The position numbers and the translations under genes are program-made. A stretch of DNA of 64,000 nt from Methylibium sp. (GTDB taxonomy: Bacteria > Pseudomonadota > Gammaproteobacteria > Burkholderiales > Burkholderiaceae_C): assembly GCA_013824165.1 (NCBI GenBank), contig PNNH01000038.1:119316-183315 (forward strand), in the 5' to 3' direction. Under the pieces are notes generated by a model. That model had not been told where the DNA came from and searched no databases. It worked only from the letters and a program-made list of their open reading frames with translations. Below, piece by piece: positions 42,419-52,033 of the stretch. Numbering within the stretch: the first letter of the stretch is position 1; every line of letters starts with the position of its first letter.

Positions 42419-43848
42419 AACCCTTGAACCATGAGCGCCAGGCCGGCGCCTGCGCGCGCTGGTGGCCGCTTGCGGCGGTGGCATTGCTGACGGCTTGTGC
42501 TCGCATTCCCACGTTGCCGCCGGGCGCTGCGCCAATGGACGGCAAGGCGGCCGGCGTACAGGCGAGCAGCAGCCTGACTGAGCCGGCGAGTGCCTGGTGG
42601 ACTGCGTTTGGAGCGGCGCAGCTGGATGCCTTGATCGAGCGGGCGCTCAACGAATCTCCCAGCCTGGCTGCCGCCGAGGCCCGCCTGCGCCGGGCTTCGG
42701 CGGCAGCCGAGGCGGCGGGTGCTGCCGAGTTGCCGCAAGCCGGTCTGGGCGTGGATGCAATGCGCCAGCGCTACACCGAGAATGGGCTGGTGCCCAAGCC
42801 GGTCGCCGGCAGCACGCGCAGCACCGCCACCCTGCAGATCGGCGCCAGCTACGAGTTCGACTTTGTGGGCCGCAACAAGGCCGCGTTGGAGGCGGCGCTG
42901 GGCCGCCAGCAGGCCGCCGCAGCGGATGCCGATGCGGCACGCCTGTTGCTGGCCACGCAGATGACTCGCAGCTATATCGGCCTGGCGCGCGTGCTGGCGC
43001 AAACCGAGTTTCTCGATGCGCAAATCGGCCAGCGCCAGCAGCTGCTGGGCCTGATGGCGCAGCGCCGCGCCGCCGGCCTCGATGGCGCGCAGGAGCAGGG
43101 CCAGGCCGAGCTGCCGCTGCTGGAGCTGCAACGTCAGCGTCAGCAGCTCGACGAGCAGGCCGGTCTGCTGCGCAACCAACTGGCCGCCCTGTCTGCTCAA
43201 CCCGTGGCCGCGCTGGCAACGCTGAAACCGCGGCTGCCGCAGGCGCTGCCGCTGGATGCGGCCGGCGAACCCGGCCTGGACTTGCTGGGGCGCCGTCCCG
43301 ACGTGCGAGCCGCGCGGCGCCTCGTGGAAGCCGGTCTGCACCAGGTGGACGAGGCACGCGCCCAGTTCTATCCCAATGTGAGCCTCACGGCCTTCGCTGG
43401 ATTCAATGCCATCGGCCTGGATCGCCTGCTGGAGGCCGGCAGCCGGCAGTACGGCATCGGCCCAGCGCTGCGTCTGCCCTTGTTCGACAGCGGGCGGCTG
43501 CGCGCCCAGCTGCGCGGCGCCTCGTCGGATGCCGACGCTGCGGTGGCTCAGTACAACAGTGTGCTGCTGGAAGCGGTGCGTGACGCCAGGGATCAGCTGC
43601 TGGCGCTGCGCTCGCTGCAAGCGCAGCAGCCGCAACAGGCTCAAGCGCTGGCGCAGTCGCGCGCGCTGGAGGCCCTGGCTGAGCAGCGGCACGCGGCGGG
43701 CCTGGGCAATCGCATGGGCGTGCTGAACGCCCAATTCCAGACCACGCAGCAGCAGCGCCAGGACGTCGAGTTGCGAGCTCAGCTGCTGACCGCCCAGGCT
43801 GGCTTGCTGCGTAGTCTGGGAGGTGGCTTCAGTGACGCGGGCCATTGA
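42415..43848 (+). CDS. NodT-family outer-membrane efflux lipoprotein
   Basis: A 477-residue TolC-like channel of the RND/EmrAB outer-membrane factor lipoprotein group. Lipobox LTAC gives acylated Cys28. The mature part has the two OEP repeats, including WWTAFGAAQLDALIERAL, SYEFDFVGRNKAALEAAL and the second-repeat signature LLGRRPDVRAARRLVEAGLHQVDEARAQFYPNVSL. It would carry substrates from EmrA/EmrB through the outer membrane. It overlaps marR by 4 bases. Confidence 0.93.
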   Translation: MKPLNHERQAGACARWWPLAAVALLTACARIPTLPPGAAPMDGKAAGVQASSSLTEPASAWWTAFGAAQLDALIERALNESPSLAAAEARLRRASAAAEAAGAAELPQAGLGVDAMRQRYTENGLVPKPVAGSTRSTATLQIGASYEFDFVGRNKAALEAALGRQQAAAADADAARLLLATQMTRSYIGLARVLAQTEFLDAQIGQRQQLLGLMAQRRAAGLDGAQEQGQAELPLLELQRQRQQLDEQAGLLRNQLAALSAQPVAALATLKPRLPQALPLDAAGEPGLDLLGRRPDVRAARRLVEAGLHQVDEARAQFYPNVSLTAFAGFNAIGLDRLLEAGSRQYGIGPALRLPLFDSGRLRAQLRGASSDADAAVAQYNSVLLEAVRDARDQLLALRSLQAQQPQQAQALAQSRALEALAEQRHAAGLGNRMGVLNAQFQTTQQQRQDVELRAQLLTAQAGLLRSLGGGFSDAGH

Positions 43849-43914
43849 GCGGGCCACCACATTCCTCCTGAACACGCCGCTGAAACGAACTTTCCCGCAA
43901 GGCTGAAACACTCC

Positions 43915-45147
43915 ATGAACGAACCCGTGATTGCCCCGAACCGCCGCCGCAAGGCGGGCCTGACTCTGCTGTTGTTGCTGGTGCTGATCGGCGTGGCGGG
44001 TTATGTGGCCTTCGAGCTGCTGGTGGCCTCGCGCTACGAGAAGACCGACAACGCCTATGTGCAGGCCAATATCGTGCAGATCACGCCGCTGGTGGGTGGC
44101 ACGGTGCGAGCCATCCACGCTGATGACACCGAGTTCGTGCGTGCCGGCCAAGCCCTGGTCAGCCTGGATCCGGCCGATGCGCGGGTGCTGCTCGATCAAG
44201 CGCAGAGCAATCTGGCACAGACGGTGCGCGAGGTGCGCAATCTCTACGCCAACAACAGCACCTTGCAGGCCCAGATCGAGTTGCGCCAGGCCGAGGCGCA
44301 GCGCATCCAGACAGAGCTGGTTCGACTGCAAGCCGACGTGGCGCGCCGCGCGCCGCTGCTGGACAGCGGCGCCGTGGGACGCGAGGAATATGAGCATGCA
44401 CAGGCCCAGCTGGACGCCACCCGCAGCGCCGGCACGGCGGCCCAGGCCGCGCTGCAAGCCTCGCGCGAGCAGTTGGCGGCGGGCAGCGTGCTGACGCAGG
44501 GGGTGAGCGTCGAGCAGCACCCCAGCGTGCAACGTGCGGCGGCGCGGGTGCGGGAAGCGCATCTCGCCCTGCAGCGCGCGGTGGTGCCGGCGCCGGTCGA
44601 CGGTTGGGTGGCGCGGCGCAGCGTGCAGCTGGGGCAGCGCGTGGCAGCGGGCGCGCCGCTGATGGCCGTGGTCGGTCTTCAGCAGGCCTGGGTCGACGCA
44701 AATTTCAAGGAAGGCCAGCTCAAGTCCATTCGCATCGGCCAGCCTGCCACCTTGGTGGCCGATGTCTATGGCGAGAAGGTCGAATTCAAGGGCCGGGTGG
44801 CGGGCCTGGCCGCCGGCACCGGTGCGGCGTTTGCACTGCTGCCGGCGCAGAACGCCACCGGCAACTGGATCAAGGTAGTGCAACGCGTGCCGGTGCGTAT
44901 CGTGCTCGATGCCCAGCAACTGGCCGAGCATCCGCTGCGCGTGGGCCTATCCATGATGGTCAGCGTGGATGTGCGTGATCAAAGCGGCGCCTCGCTCGCC
45001 GCAGCACGCAGCGAGGGCCAGGCGACACCGGCCAGCACCACCGTGTTCGACGATGCCGCACGCGCCGCCGATGTGGCCGCCCAAGCCGATGTGGACCGCA
45101 TCATCCGGGCCAACCTGGCCACCCCGGCGGTGGCGCGTCGTGGCTGA
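43915..45147 (+). CDS. emrA: EmrA-type membrane-fusion protein
   Basis: A 410-residue HlyD-family periplasmic adaptor. One N-terminal membrane helix (LTLLLLLVLIGVAGYVAFELL) is followed by the lipoyl half-motif (YVQANIVQITPLVGGTVRAIHADDTEFVRAGQALVSLD), a long coiled-coil hairpin (residues about 85-200) and the second lipoyl half (VVPAPVDGWVARRSVQLGQRVAAG). It links EmrB in the inner membrane to the NodT-type channel. The C-terminal 50 residues are a variable extension overlapping emrB by 8 bases. Confidence 0.92.
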   Translation: MNEPVIAPNRRRKAGLTLLLLLVLIGVAGYVAFELLVASRYEKTDNAYVQANIVQITPLVGGTVRAIHADDTEFVRAGQALVSLDPADARVLLDQAQSNLAQTVREVRNLYANNSTLQAQIELRQAEAQRIQTELVRLQADVARRAPLLDSGAVGREEYEHAQAQLDATRSAGTAAQAALQASREQLAAGSVLTQGVSVEQHPSVQRAAARVREAHLALQRAVVPAPVDGWVARRSVQLGQRVAAGAPLMAVVGLQQAWVDANFKEGQLKSIRIGQPATLVADVYGEKVEFKGRVAGLAAGTGAAFALLPAQNATGNWIKVVQRVPVRIVLDAQQLAEHPLRVGLSMMVSVDVRDQSGASLAAARSEGQATPASTTVFDDAARAADVAAQADVDRIIRANLATPAVARRG

Positions 45148-46717
45148 GCCCTTGAACAGCCCCCAGGCCGCGCCGGATACACCGCCGCCGCTCAAGGGCG
45201 CGGCCCTGCTGCTGGGCACGGTGTCGCTGTCGCTGGCGACCTTCATGAATGTGCTTGACTCGTCGATCGCCAATGTGTCGCTGCCGGCGATCTCGGGCGA
45301 TCTGGGTGTCAGCGCGACCCAGGGTACCTGGGTGATCACCAGCTTCGGCGTCGCCAATGCGATCTCGGTGCCGCTGACTGGCTGGCTGACGCAGCGCTTC
45401 GGCGCCGTGCGCCTCTTTACCACCAGCGTTCTGCTGTTCGTGCTGGCCTCCTGGCTGTGCGGCTTTGCGCATTCGCTGGAGATGCTGGTGGCCTGCCGGG
45501 TGCTGCAGGGCCTGGTGGCCGGGCCGATGATTCCGCTGTCTCAGACGCTGTTGCTGTCCAGCTATCCGCGTGAGAAGGCCGGCACCGCGCTGGCGCTGTG
45601 GGGGGTGACGACACTGGTGGCGCCGGTGGTCGGGCCGCTGCTGGGGGGCTGGATCACCGACACCGTGTCCTGGCCCTGGATCTTCTACATCAATGTGCCG
45701 GTGGGCCTGCTGGCGGCGGCGCTGACCTGGGGCATATACCGCAAGCGCGAGACGCAGATCAGGAAGCTGCCCATCGATGGCGTGGGTCTGGCCTTGCTGG
45801 TGGTCTGGGTCAGCGCGCTGCAGATCATGCTGGACAAGGGCAAGGAGCTGGACTGGTTTGCCAGCGGCGAGATCCAGCTGCTGGGCGCGACCGCCTTGGC
45901 GGGCTTTCTGGTCTTCCTGGTGTGGGAGCTGACCGACAAGCATCCGGTGGTGGACCTGCGCCTGTTCGCACGGCGCAATTTCAGCTTTGGCGTGCTGACG
46001 CTGTCGGTGGCCTACGGCTTGTTTTTCGGCAATGTGGTGCTGCTGCCGCTGTGGCTGCAACAATGGATGGGCTACACCGCCACCGATGCCGGCATGGCGC
46101 TGGCGCCGGTGGGACTGCTGGCCATCCTGCTGTCGCCGGTGGTGGGTCGCAATGTGTCACGCTTCGATCCGCGCCTGATGACGACGCTGGCCTTTCTGCT
46201 GTTCTCTCTGGTGCTGCTGATGCGCTCCAACTTCACAACGCAGACCGATTTCGCCACCATCATGGTGCCGACCATCCTGCAGGGGGCGGCGCTGGCCTTC
46301 TTCTTCATTCCGCTGACGACCATCGCGCTGTCCGGCATCACGCCGGACCGCATCGCAGCGGCGGCCGGTTTGTCAAACTTCGTGCGCATCACGGCCGGTG
46401 CGATCGGCACCTCAATCACCACCACGCTCTGGGAGAGCCGTGCCGGGCTGCACCACCAGCACATGGTCGAACGCCTTGCGATGGGCGATCCGGCGGCGCG
46501 GGCCAGTGTCGACGCCTTGACGCAAGCCGGCATGAGCGCCGAACAGGCGTGGGCACAGATCAACCGCCTGATCGACCAGCAGGCCTACACGCGGGCTGCC
46601 GATGACATCTTTCTGGGGTCTGCGTTTCTCTTTCTCGGCTTGATCGCCTTGATCTGGCTGACGCAGCGGCCTCCGCGCCTGGGGGCCGCGCCAGTGGATG
46701 CGGGCGGGGCGCACTGA
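45140..46717 (+). CDS. emrB: EmrB-type multidrug efflux pump (MFS DHA2)
   Basis: A 525-residue, 14-helix proton antiporter of the DHA2 family. Motifs are FMNVLDSSIANVSLPAISGDLGVS in helix 1, TGWLTQRFGAVRLFTTSV (motif A) and ALWGVTTLVAPVVGPLLGGWITD (motif C). It exports hydrophobic drugs or uncouplers with EmrA and the outer-membrane channel. The start is a GTG at 45140, inside the emrA end; no other start fits the conserved N-terminus. Last gene of the efflux operon. Confidence 0.93.
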   Translation: MAEPLNSPQAAPDTPPPLKGAALLLGTVSLSLATFMNVLDSSIANVSLPAISGDLGVSATQGTWVITSFGVANAISVPLTGWLTQRFGAVRLFTTSVLLFVLASWLCGFAHSLEMLVACRVLQGLVAGPMIPLSQTLLLSSYPREKAGTALALWGVTTLVAPVVGPLLGGWITDTVSWPWIFYINVPVGLLAAALTWGIYRKRETQIRKLPIDGVGLALLVVWVSALQIMLDKGKELDWFASGEIQLLGATALAGFLVFLVWELTDKHPVVDLRLFARRNFSFGVLTLSVAYGLFFGNVVLLPLWLQQWMGYTATDAGMALAPVGLLAILLSPVVGRNVSRFDPRLMTTLAFLLFSLVLLMRSNFTTQTDFATIMVPTILQGAALAFFFIPLTTIALSGITPDRIAAAAGLSNFVRITAGAIGTSITTTLWESRAGLHHQHMVERLAMGDPAARASVDALTQAGMSAEQAWAQINRLIDQQAYTRAADDIFLGSAFLFLGLIALIWLTQRPPRLGAAPVDAGGAH

Positions 46718-46741
46718 GAACCAGCTGGTGGGTCGCTGCCG

Positions 46742-47860
46742 TCACAGTGCCATCGGCTGGCGGTAGCCCGTCATTTCCAGATAGCCGCGGCCGATCAGCG
46801 CGCCACTGCGCTCATCTCTCAGCTCAGAGGCGCCTTCCCAGTACAGCAGGCCGCTGCTGCGGCGCGCATCGACCTCCTGCGCATCGGCCAGCGCGCGCAG
46901 GCGCAAAAGGCCCAATGGTGTGGCGAGCTGCCATTCCACCGGGTATTCGGCCTGACTCAGCGCGCTGCGCCAGCGGCGCAGCGGCGTGAAGCTCAAGTCC
47001 TGCGGCAAAAAATTGCGCGTCCGGCCTTGGGCATCGCGCCAGCTGCCGCCGGTCCACAAAGTGCTGCCATCGGCGCGCCGCATGCGGAAGGCGGTCAGCG
47101 CGCCGCCGTCCAGCAGATTGATGCCCAGCCAGTCCCAGCCGACGGCGCCGGGTGGCATCAGGCTGTCGCTCCACTCATGGTCCAGCCATGCGCTGGCTTG
47201 CAAAGTCTGCTTCTGGCCATCGACTTGCAGCCGCGCCGGGCCGCGCAGTTGGGTCTGGCTGTAGTAATGGCTGGCATGTGCCTCGTCCGGCCCCTTGCGG
47301 GAGAAGCCTCCATCGCCCTGCAGCAGGGGCGTCAGTGCGCCGCTCAGCTCCAGCGACAGATCGAAACCCGGCCCATTGAGTTGGGCCAGATAGCGGCTGG
47401 CGTCCGGGGCGCCTGAACGCTGCAACCGCCAATCTCGCAGCTGCAACGCGCAATCGCTGTTGCTGAATTGCGCACCGGCGCCAACGCGCGCCAGGCGCTG
47501 GTCATGGCGCAGCACCGCTTGTCCCTGCTCAGGCTGCAGCAGGCTCAGTGCCACATGGCCCAGCAGCAGCTGGCGCGGCGCCAGACCGCTGGCATGGGCT
47601 TGCACCGCCGCGTCGCTGTTGCGCAGCCGGAAGAAGGTCAGCTGGAAGCCGAAACGGGGCGTGTCCGACGCAGTGCCTGTACCTTCACTCAGCAGGCCGG
47701 TCAGGTACCACCATTCCAGCCCGGTGTCGGCATGCGCGCCGAAGTCGCGCGGGAAGCGCAGCGCGCGGCGGCTGATACCTTGAGCCGAGTCAGCGGCCGG
47801 CAAGGCCAGCGCTGGTGCCAGCATCAGGGCCGCAGCCAGCGTGCGTCGGGCGATCAGCAT
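46742..47860 (-). CDS. Secreted AttH/CrtC-like hydrolase domain protein
   Basis: A 372-residue exported protein of the AttH/carotenoid 1,2-hydratase-like lipocalin family. The signal peptide is LAAALMLAPALALPAADSAQG. The diagnostic N-terminal motif is DTGLEWWYLTGLL. The later SAWLDHEWSDSLMPPGAVGWDWLGINLLDGGALTAFRMR is also typical. GGGAGG precedes the ATG at 47860, which shares a base with the FtsX gene stop. Such proteins are encoded with an ABC ATPase and FtsX permease (att-like sets). Enzymatic role unproven. Confidence 0.88.
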   Translation of the reverse strand: MLIARRTLAAALMLAPALALPAADSAQGISRRALRFPRDFGAHADTGLEWWYLTGLLSEGTGTASDTPRFGFQLTFFRLRNSDAAVQAHASGLAPRQLLLGHVALSLLQPEQGQAVLRHDQRLARVGAGAQFSNSDCALQLRDWRLQRSGAPDASRYLAQLNGPGFDLSLELSGALTPLLQGDGGFSRKGPDEAHASHYYSQTQLRGPARLQVDGQKQTLQASAWLDHEWSDSLMPPGAVGWDWLGINLLDGGALTAFRMRRADGSTLWTGGSWRDAQGRTRNFLPQDLSFTPLRRWRSALSQAEYPVEWQLATPLGLLRLRALADAQEVDARRSSGLLYWEGASELRDERSGALIGRGYLEMTGYRQPMAL

Positions 47861-50418
47861 CACCAATCCTCCCGCACCGAGCGCACGGCATCATCGCGCC
47901 CCATCTGCCGCCCCACCAGGGCGGCGGTCAGCAGCGTGGCCAGCAGCACCGCGGCCAGCAGCAGGGTCAGCCGACCGAGCGGCAGGCTCAGCTCCATGCT
48001 CCAGTGAAAGCTCTGCGGATTGACGACGTAGACCAGTACGCCGCTGATCAGCAGGCCCAGGACCAGGCCGGCCAGCGCGCCGGCGCTGGTGTAGAGCGCG
48101 GTTTCGCTGAGCAGCAGACGCAGCAACTCGCTGCGGCTGAGGCCCAGGTGGCGTAGCAGGCCCATTTCGCGCCGGCGCGCCAACAGCTGCGCCGACAGGC
48201 TGGCGGCCACGCCCACCAGGCCCAGGCCCAGTGCAATCGCCTGCAGCCAGTAGGTGACCGCGAAGCTGCGGTCGAAGACGTGCAAGGAAATCGCCAGCAG
48301 TTCGGCACTGGCTGCGAACTCCAGCGCATCGCTGCCGGCCAGTGCGCGCACGCGCTGCTGCAGCTGCTCCTGCGTGATGCCGGGCGCCAGCCACAGATAG
48401 AGCTCGGTGATCTGGCGGTCGCCCGTGAGACGCTGATAGTCGCTCAGCGACATCTGCAGAGCGCCGCTCTGGCGGGCGTAGTCGCGCCAAACGCCGCGCA
48501 CAAAGGCCTGAACCTGCAGCGCTGGGGCGGCGGCGCCGCTCTGGCCGGCCAGGGTCAGCGTCAATGGCATGCCGGGTTGCAGGCGCAGTTGGTCGCGCAG
48601 CGCCTCGTTGATGTAGACCGGCAGCCAATCAGCCGCGGGTGCCGGCGCCAAATGCCCGACCAGGGGCAAGGCGTCCTCCTGCGCGATGTCTCGGGCGATC
48701 AGCGCCACCTTCTCGTCGCCGATCTGCGCGCTGCGGCTGCGCTGCGGCGTCAGCGCCTGAACGGCGGACTGCTGGCGCAAGGCATCCAGCAGCGAGACAG
48801 GAAGCGGCGAGGACTGGCCATCCGGTTCGCGCAGCGCGCTGCGCACATAGAGATCGGCCGGCAGCACCTGGCGCAGCCATTGCTGCAGCGAATCGCGGAA
48901 ACTGCTGACCATCACCAGCATGGCCACCGACAAGGCCAGCGCCACCAACACGCCGGCGATCATCTGCGCCGCTTCGCCGGCCTGGTCTTGCGCGCGTCGG
49001 CTCAATAGCAGGCGCAGCGGCGCCTGCTGGCCGGGGATCAGCCGCAACATGCTGCGCACCAGGGGCGGCACCGCCAGCAGCCCGGCCACCAGCAGACACA
49101 ACATGCCCAAGTAAGCTGCAATCGGCAGATCGAACAGCGGCGGCATGAAGGCCAGCAACGCGCCCAACACCAGCAGGGCCGGCGCCAGCCACGTAGGCGC
49201 ACGGGGCTGGGCTTCATTGCCCAGTCCCTTCAGCACTTGCGCCGGCGCGATGCTGCCAGCCAGCCGGGCCGGCAGCCAGGCGCTGGCCAGCGCCACCAAG
49301 AAGCCCAGCAGGCCGAACAGCAGCAGGCCGGCGGGCTCCAGCTGCAGACGCGGCGTGGCGCCGGCCAACAGGCCACTGCCCAGATCGCCGCCCAGCAGAC
49401 GCAGACCCAGCGCGGCAAGACCTGCCCCCAGCGCCAGCCCCAGCGCCGAGCCCAGCAGGCCGAGCAGCGCAGCCTCGGCCAGCACCAGGGCCTGGCGCTC
49501 GCGTGCGCCCAGGCCCAGCACGCCCAGCAAGGCCAGCTGCGGCAGACGGCGCGTGACGCCGAGCGAGATCACAGCGAACACCAGAAAGCTGCCGCTGAAC
49601 AAGGCCATCAGCGATAGCACGCCCAGGTTGACGCGGTAGGCGCGCGTCATGTCGCTCATGCGGTCGGCGCCCTGGGCCGGTGCGGTGGCCTGCAGCGACG
49701 CAGGCAGGCTGGCACGCCAGCGACCGGCGTCCACACCGGACTGCAAGCGGATGTCGATGCGGTCCAGCCGACCCAGCTTGCCGAACATGGCCTGGGCGGC
49801 GGCCACGTCGATCACGGCCAGTGCCGGCCCCGGGGCTGGGACGCGTCCGCCCAGGCGCAGGCTGGCGCTGCGGGGCTCGCCATTGACGGCCCAGTTCAGC
49901 GTCAGGGACTCGGGGCGCGGCTTTGGCAGGGCGGCCAGCGCGGCGTCGTTCAGGAAGACCGTCTCGGGTGACAGCAGGGCCATCAGCGCCGCGCTGCCTG
50001 AGACGGATGCGCTTGGCGCGGCAAAGGGTTGCGGCATCAGATCAGGCGCGAGCACGGCGGCCTGCAGGGCGTCGAGGCCTTGCACCGCTAGACGCGGCAG
50101 GCCTTGCGCGCTGGCCTGGGCTTCGATGCGGGGCGCCGCCTGGGCCACTTGCGGATCGCCCAGCAGATCGGCCAGCGCCGATTCGGGCAGGGCCGCTGCC
50201 CGTCCGCGAAGCACCAGATCCGGTGTGCCGGCCAGCGCGCGTGCGCTTGCGCTGAACTCGGCCAGCGCCGAGGCGTTCAGCAGGTGCACCGCATAGGCCA
50301 GCGCCACGCCCAGTGCGATGGCCATCAGCGCCAGAAGCTGACGGCCCCACTGGGCCTTCAGCATCGGCCAGGACAGGCTGCGCAACCAGCCTGCTAGCGC
50401 GGTGAGGAAGGCGACCAT
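47860..50418 (-). CDS. FtsX-like ABC transporter permease
   Basis: An 852-residue MacB/FtsX-type permease with two FtsX domains, of the large AttF/YbbP class. An N-terminal helix (RQLLALMAIALGVALAYAVHLLNASALAEF) precedes a periplasmic domain. Membrane helices near residues 265-430 form the first FtsX unit. A second periplasmic domain and a terminal three-helix unit (LGLVGVAASLSAQLLARRREMGLLRHLGLSRSEL) complete it. It works with the ATPase at 50394, overlapping it by 25 bases. The ATG at 50418 was chosen for the conserved amphipathic start. Confidence 0.92.
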   Translation of the reverse strand: MVAFLTALAGWLRSLSWPMLKAQWGRQLLALMAIALGVALAYAVHLLNASALAEFSASARALAGTPDLVLRGRAAALPESALADLLGDPQVAQAAPRIEAQASAQGLPRLAVQGLDALQAAVLAPDLMPQPFAAPSASVSGSAALMALLSPETVFLNDAALAALPKPRPESLTLNWAVNGEPRSASLRLGGRVPAPGPALAVIDVAAAQAMFGKLGRLDRIDIRLQSGVDAGRWRASLPASLQATAPAQGADRMSDMTRAYRVNLGVLSLMALFSGSFLVFAVISLGVTRRLPQLALLGVLGLGARERQALVLAEAALLGLLGSALGLALGAGLAALGLRLLGGDLGSGLLAGATPRLQLEPAGLLLFGLLGFLVALASAWLPARLAGSIAPAQVLKGLGNEAQPRAPTWLAPALLVLGALLAFMPPLFDLPIAAYLGMLCLLVAGLLAVPPLVRSMLRLIPGQQAPLRLLLSRRAQDQAGEAAQMIAGVLVALALSVAMLVMVSSFRDSLQQWLRQVLPADLYVRSALREPDGQSSPLPVSLLDALRQQSAVQALTPQRSRSAQIGDEKVALIARDIAQEDALPLVGHLAPAPAADWLPVYINEALRDQLRLQPGMPLTLTLAGQSGAAAPALQVQAFVRGVWRDYARQSGALQMSLSDYQRLTGDRQITELYLWLAPGITQEQLQQRVRALAGSDALEFAASAELLAISLHVFDRSFAVTYWLQAIALGLGLVGVAASLSAQLLARRREMGLLRHLGLSRSELLRLLLSETALYTSAGALAGLVLGLLISGVLVYVVNPQSFHWSMELSLPLGRLTLLLAAVLLATLLTAALVGRQMGRDDAVRSVREDW

Positions 50419-51068
50419 GGCAGCAGGCCGTCGGGGCTCATCAGCAGACAGCGGTCGGCACCGGCCGCTGCGCGCTCGGAGTGAGTCACCAGCAGGCAGG
50501 CCGCGCCTTGTTCGCGGCACTGCGTCTGCAGCAGCGCCAGCACCGCGTCGGCATGGCGGGCGTCGAGGTTGCCGGTGGGCTCATCGGCCAGCACCAGCGA
50601 CGGCTTGTGCACCAGTGCACGCGCCACCGCCACGCGCTGCAGCTGCCCGCCGGAAAGCTGGCGCGGCATGCGCTGGGCCAGCGCCGCCAATCCGACGGCT
50701 TCCAGCATCTGCTGCACACGTGCGGCGTCGGGCCGCTGCAGCAGCGTCAGCGGCAGGCCGACGTTCTCGGCCACGTTCAGATGCGGCAGCAGATGAAAAG
50801 CCTGGAACACAAAGCCCAGCGCGCGCCGGCGCAGCCGCGCCTGCGCCGGCTCTGGCAGCGCCGCGATGTCCTCGCCGGCCAGCAAGACTTGACCCTCGTC
50901 AGGTCGGTCCAGCCCGGCCAGGCAGTTCAGCAGCGTGGACTTGCCGCAGCCCGACTCGCCCAGCAGCGCCACCAACTCGCCGGCCTTTAGGCTCAGCTCG
51001 ATGCCGCTGAACACAGGGCTGTCGTCATAGCGCTTGGTCAGGCCGCGGGCCTGCAGCACGGTGCTCAT
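50394..51068 (-). CDS. ABC transporter ATP-binding protein (LolD-like)
   Basis: A 224-residue ATPase of the MacB/LolD group. Walker A is GESGCGKST, signature [15 protein letters not shown], Walker [14 protein letters not shown]-loop LVTHS. It pairs with the FtsX permease downstream and probably serves lipoprotein or envelope-lipid traffic rather than solute uptake. Its ATG overlaps the miaA stop by 4 bases. Confidence 0.93.
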   Translation of the reverse strand: MSTVLQARGLTKRYDDSPVFSGIELSLKAGELVALLGESGCGKSTLLNCLAGLDRPDEGQVLLAGEDIAALPEPAQARLRRRALGFVFQAFHLLPHLNVAENVGLPLTLLQRPDAARVQQMLEAVGLAALAQRMPRQLSGGQLQRVAVARALVHKPSLVLADEPTGNLDARHADAVLALLQTQCREQGAACLLVTHSERAAAGADRCLLMSPDGLLPWSPSSPR

Positions 51069-52033
51069 GGCGCCTGGCCGATCAGACGCTGCACCGCCGC
51101 TTGCAACTGGAGCGGCGCGTCAGCCGCCTGGCAGTCGATGACGCGGCGCTGCGGCATGCTGCGCAACCAGGTGATCTGGCGCTTGGCCAGCTGTCGGGTG
51201 GCGGCAATGCCGCGCTCGGCCAGCGCTGCGCGGTCAAGCGCCCTTGCGCTGGCCTGGGCTTCGTCAAGCGCCTCCCAGACCTGACGGTAGCCCACACAGC
51301 GCATTGACGGCAGGCCCAGGTGCAGATCGCCGCGCGCGCGCAAGCGCTGTACTTCCTCGATCAGTCCCTGGTCCAGCATCTGCTCGAAACGCTGTGCCAG
51401 GCGCTGGTGCAACCATGCACGGTCCATGGGTTCCAGCGACAGAAGTGGCCAATCGACACCACCGTTGCGCTGCTGCTCGGCATGCAGCGCGGACATGGGC
51501 CGGCCGCTCAAATGCCAGACTTCCAGCGCGCGCTGGATGCGTTGTGAATCGCCGGGGGCCAGCCGGGCCGCCGTTAGCGGGTCCACTTCGGCTAGCCGGG
51601 CATGCATCGCGGGCCAGCCCAGGCGCGCGGCCTCGGCGTCCAGCTCGGCGCGCAGTGCGGCGTCGGCCTGAGGCATCTCGGCCAGTCCGTCGAACATGGC
51701 CTTGAAATACAGCATGGTGCCGCCCACCAGCAGCGGCAGCCGGCCCCTGGCCTGGATCTCGCTCACCAGGCGTCGGGTGTCGGTGACGAACTGCGCGGCC
51801 GAGTAGGATTCCTGCGGATCCAGGATATCGATCAGGTGGTGCGGCACGGCTGCCAGCTCAGCCGGCGTGGGCTTGGCGGTGCCGATGTCCATGCCGCGGT
51901 AGACCAGGGCGGAATCGACGCTGATGATCTCCAGCGGCAGGCGCTCGGCCAGCGCCAGCGCGGCGGCGGTCTTGCCGCAGCCGGTGGGGCCGGCCAGGCA
52001 GATGGGGGGCAGAGCTTGCATGGGCCTGGTCAT
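51065..52033 (-). CDS. miaA: tRNA dimethylallyltransferase
   Basis: A 322-residue enzyme that adds a dimethylallyl group to A37 of tRNAs reading UNN codons. Motifs are the P-loop [70 protein letters not shown] and [11 protein letters not shown]. The ATG at 52033 overlaps the preceding stop as ATGA; an in-frame ATG at 52021 is possible. In E. coli miaA directly follows mutL. Here rluB/F-like and bcr-like genes lie between. Confidence 0.96.
   Translation of the reverse strand: MTRPMQALPPICLAGPTGCGKTAAALALAERLPLEIISVDSALVYRGMDIGTAKPTPAELAAVPHHLIDILDPQESYSAAQFVTDTRRLVSEIQARGRLPLLVGGTMLYFKAMFDGLAEMPQADAALRAELDAEAARLGWPAMHARLAEVDPLTAARLAPGDSQRIQRALEVWHLSGRPMSALHAEQQRNGGVDWPLLSLEPMDRAWLHQRLAQRFEQMLDQGLIEEVQRLRARGDLHLGLPSMRCVGYRQVWEALDEAQASARALDRAALAERGIAATRQLAKRQITWLRSMPQRRVIDCQAADAPLQLQAAVQRLIGQAP

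Noticed and set aside
42289..44931. 880-codon open frame opposite nodT and emrA
   Set aside because: Antisense shadow crossing three real genes, with shadow-like composition.
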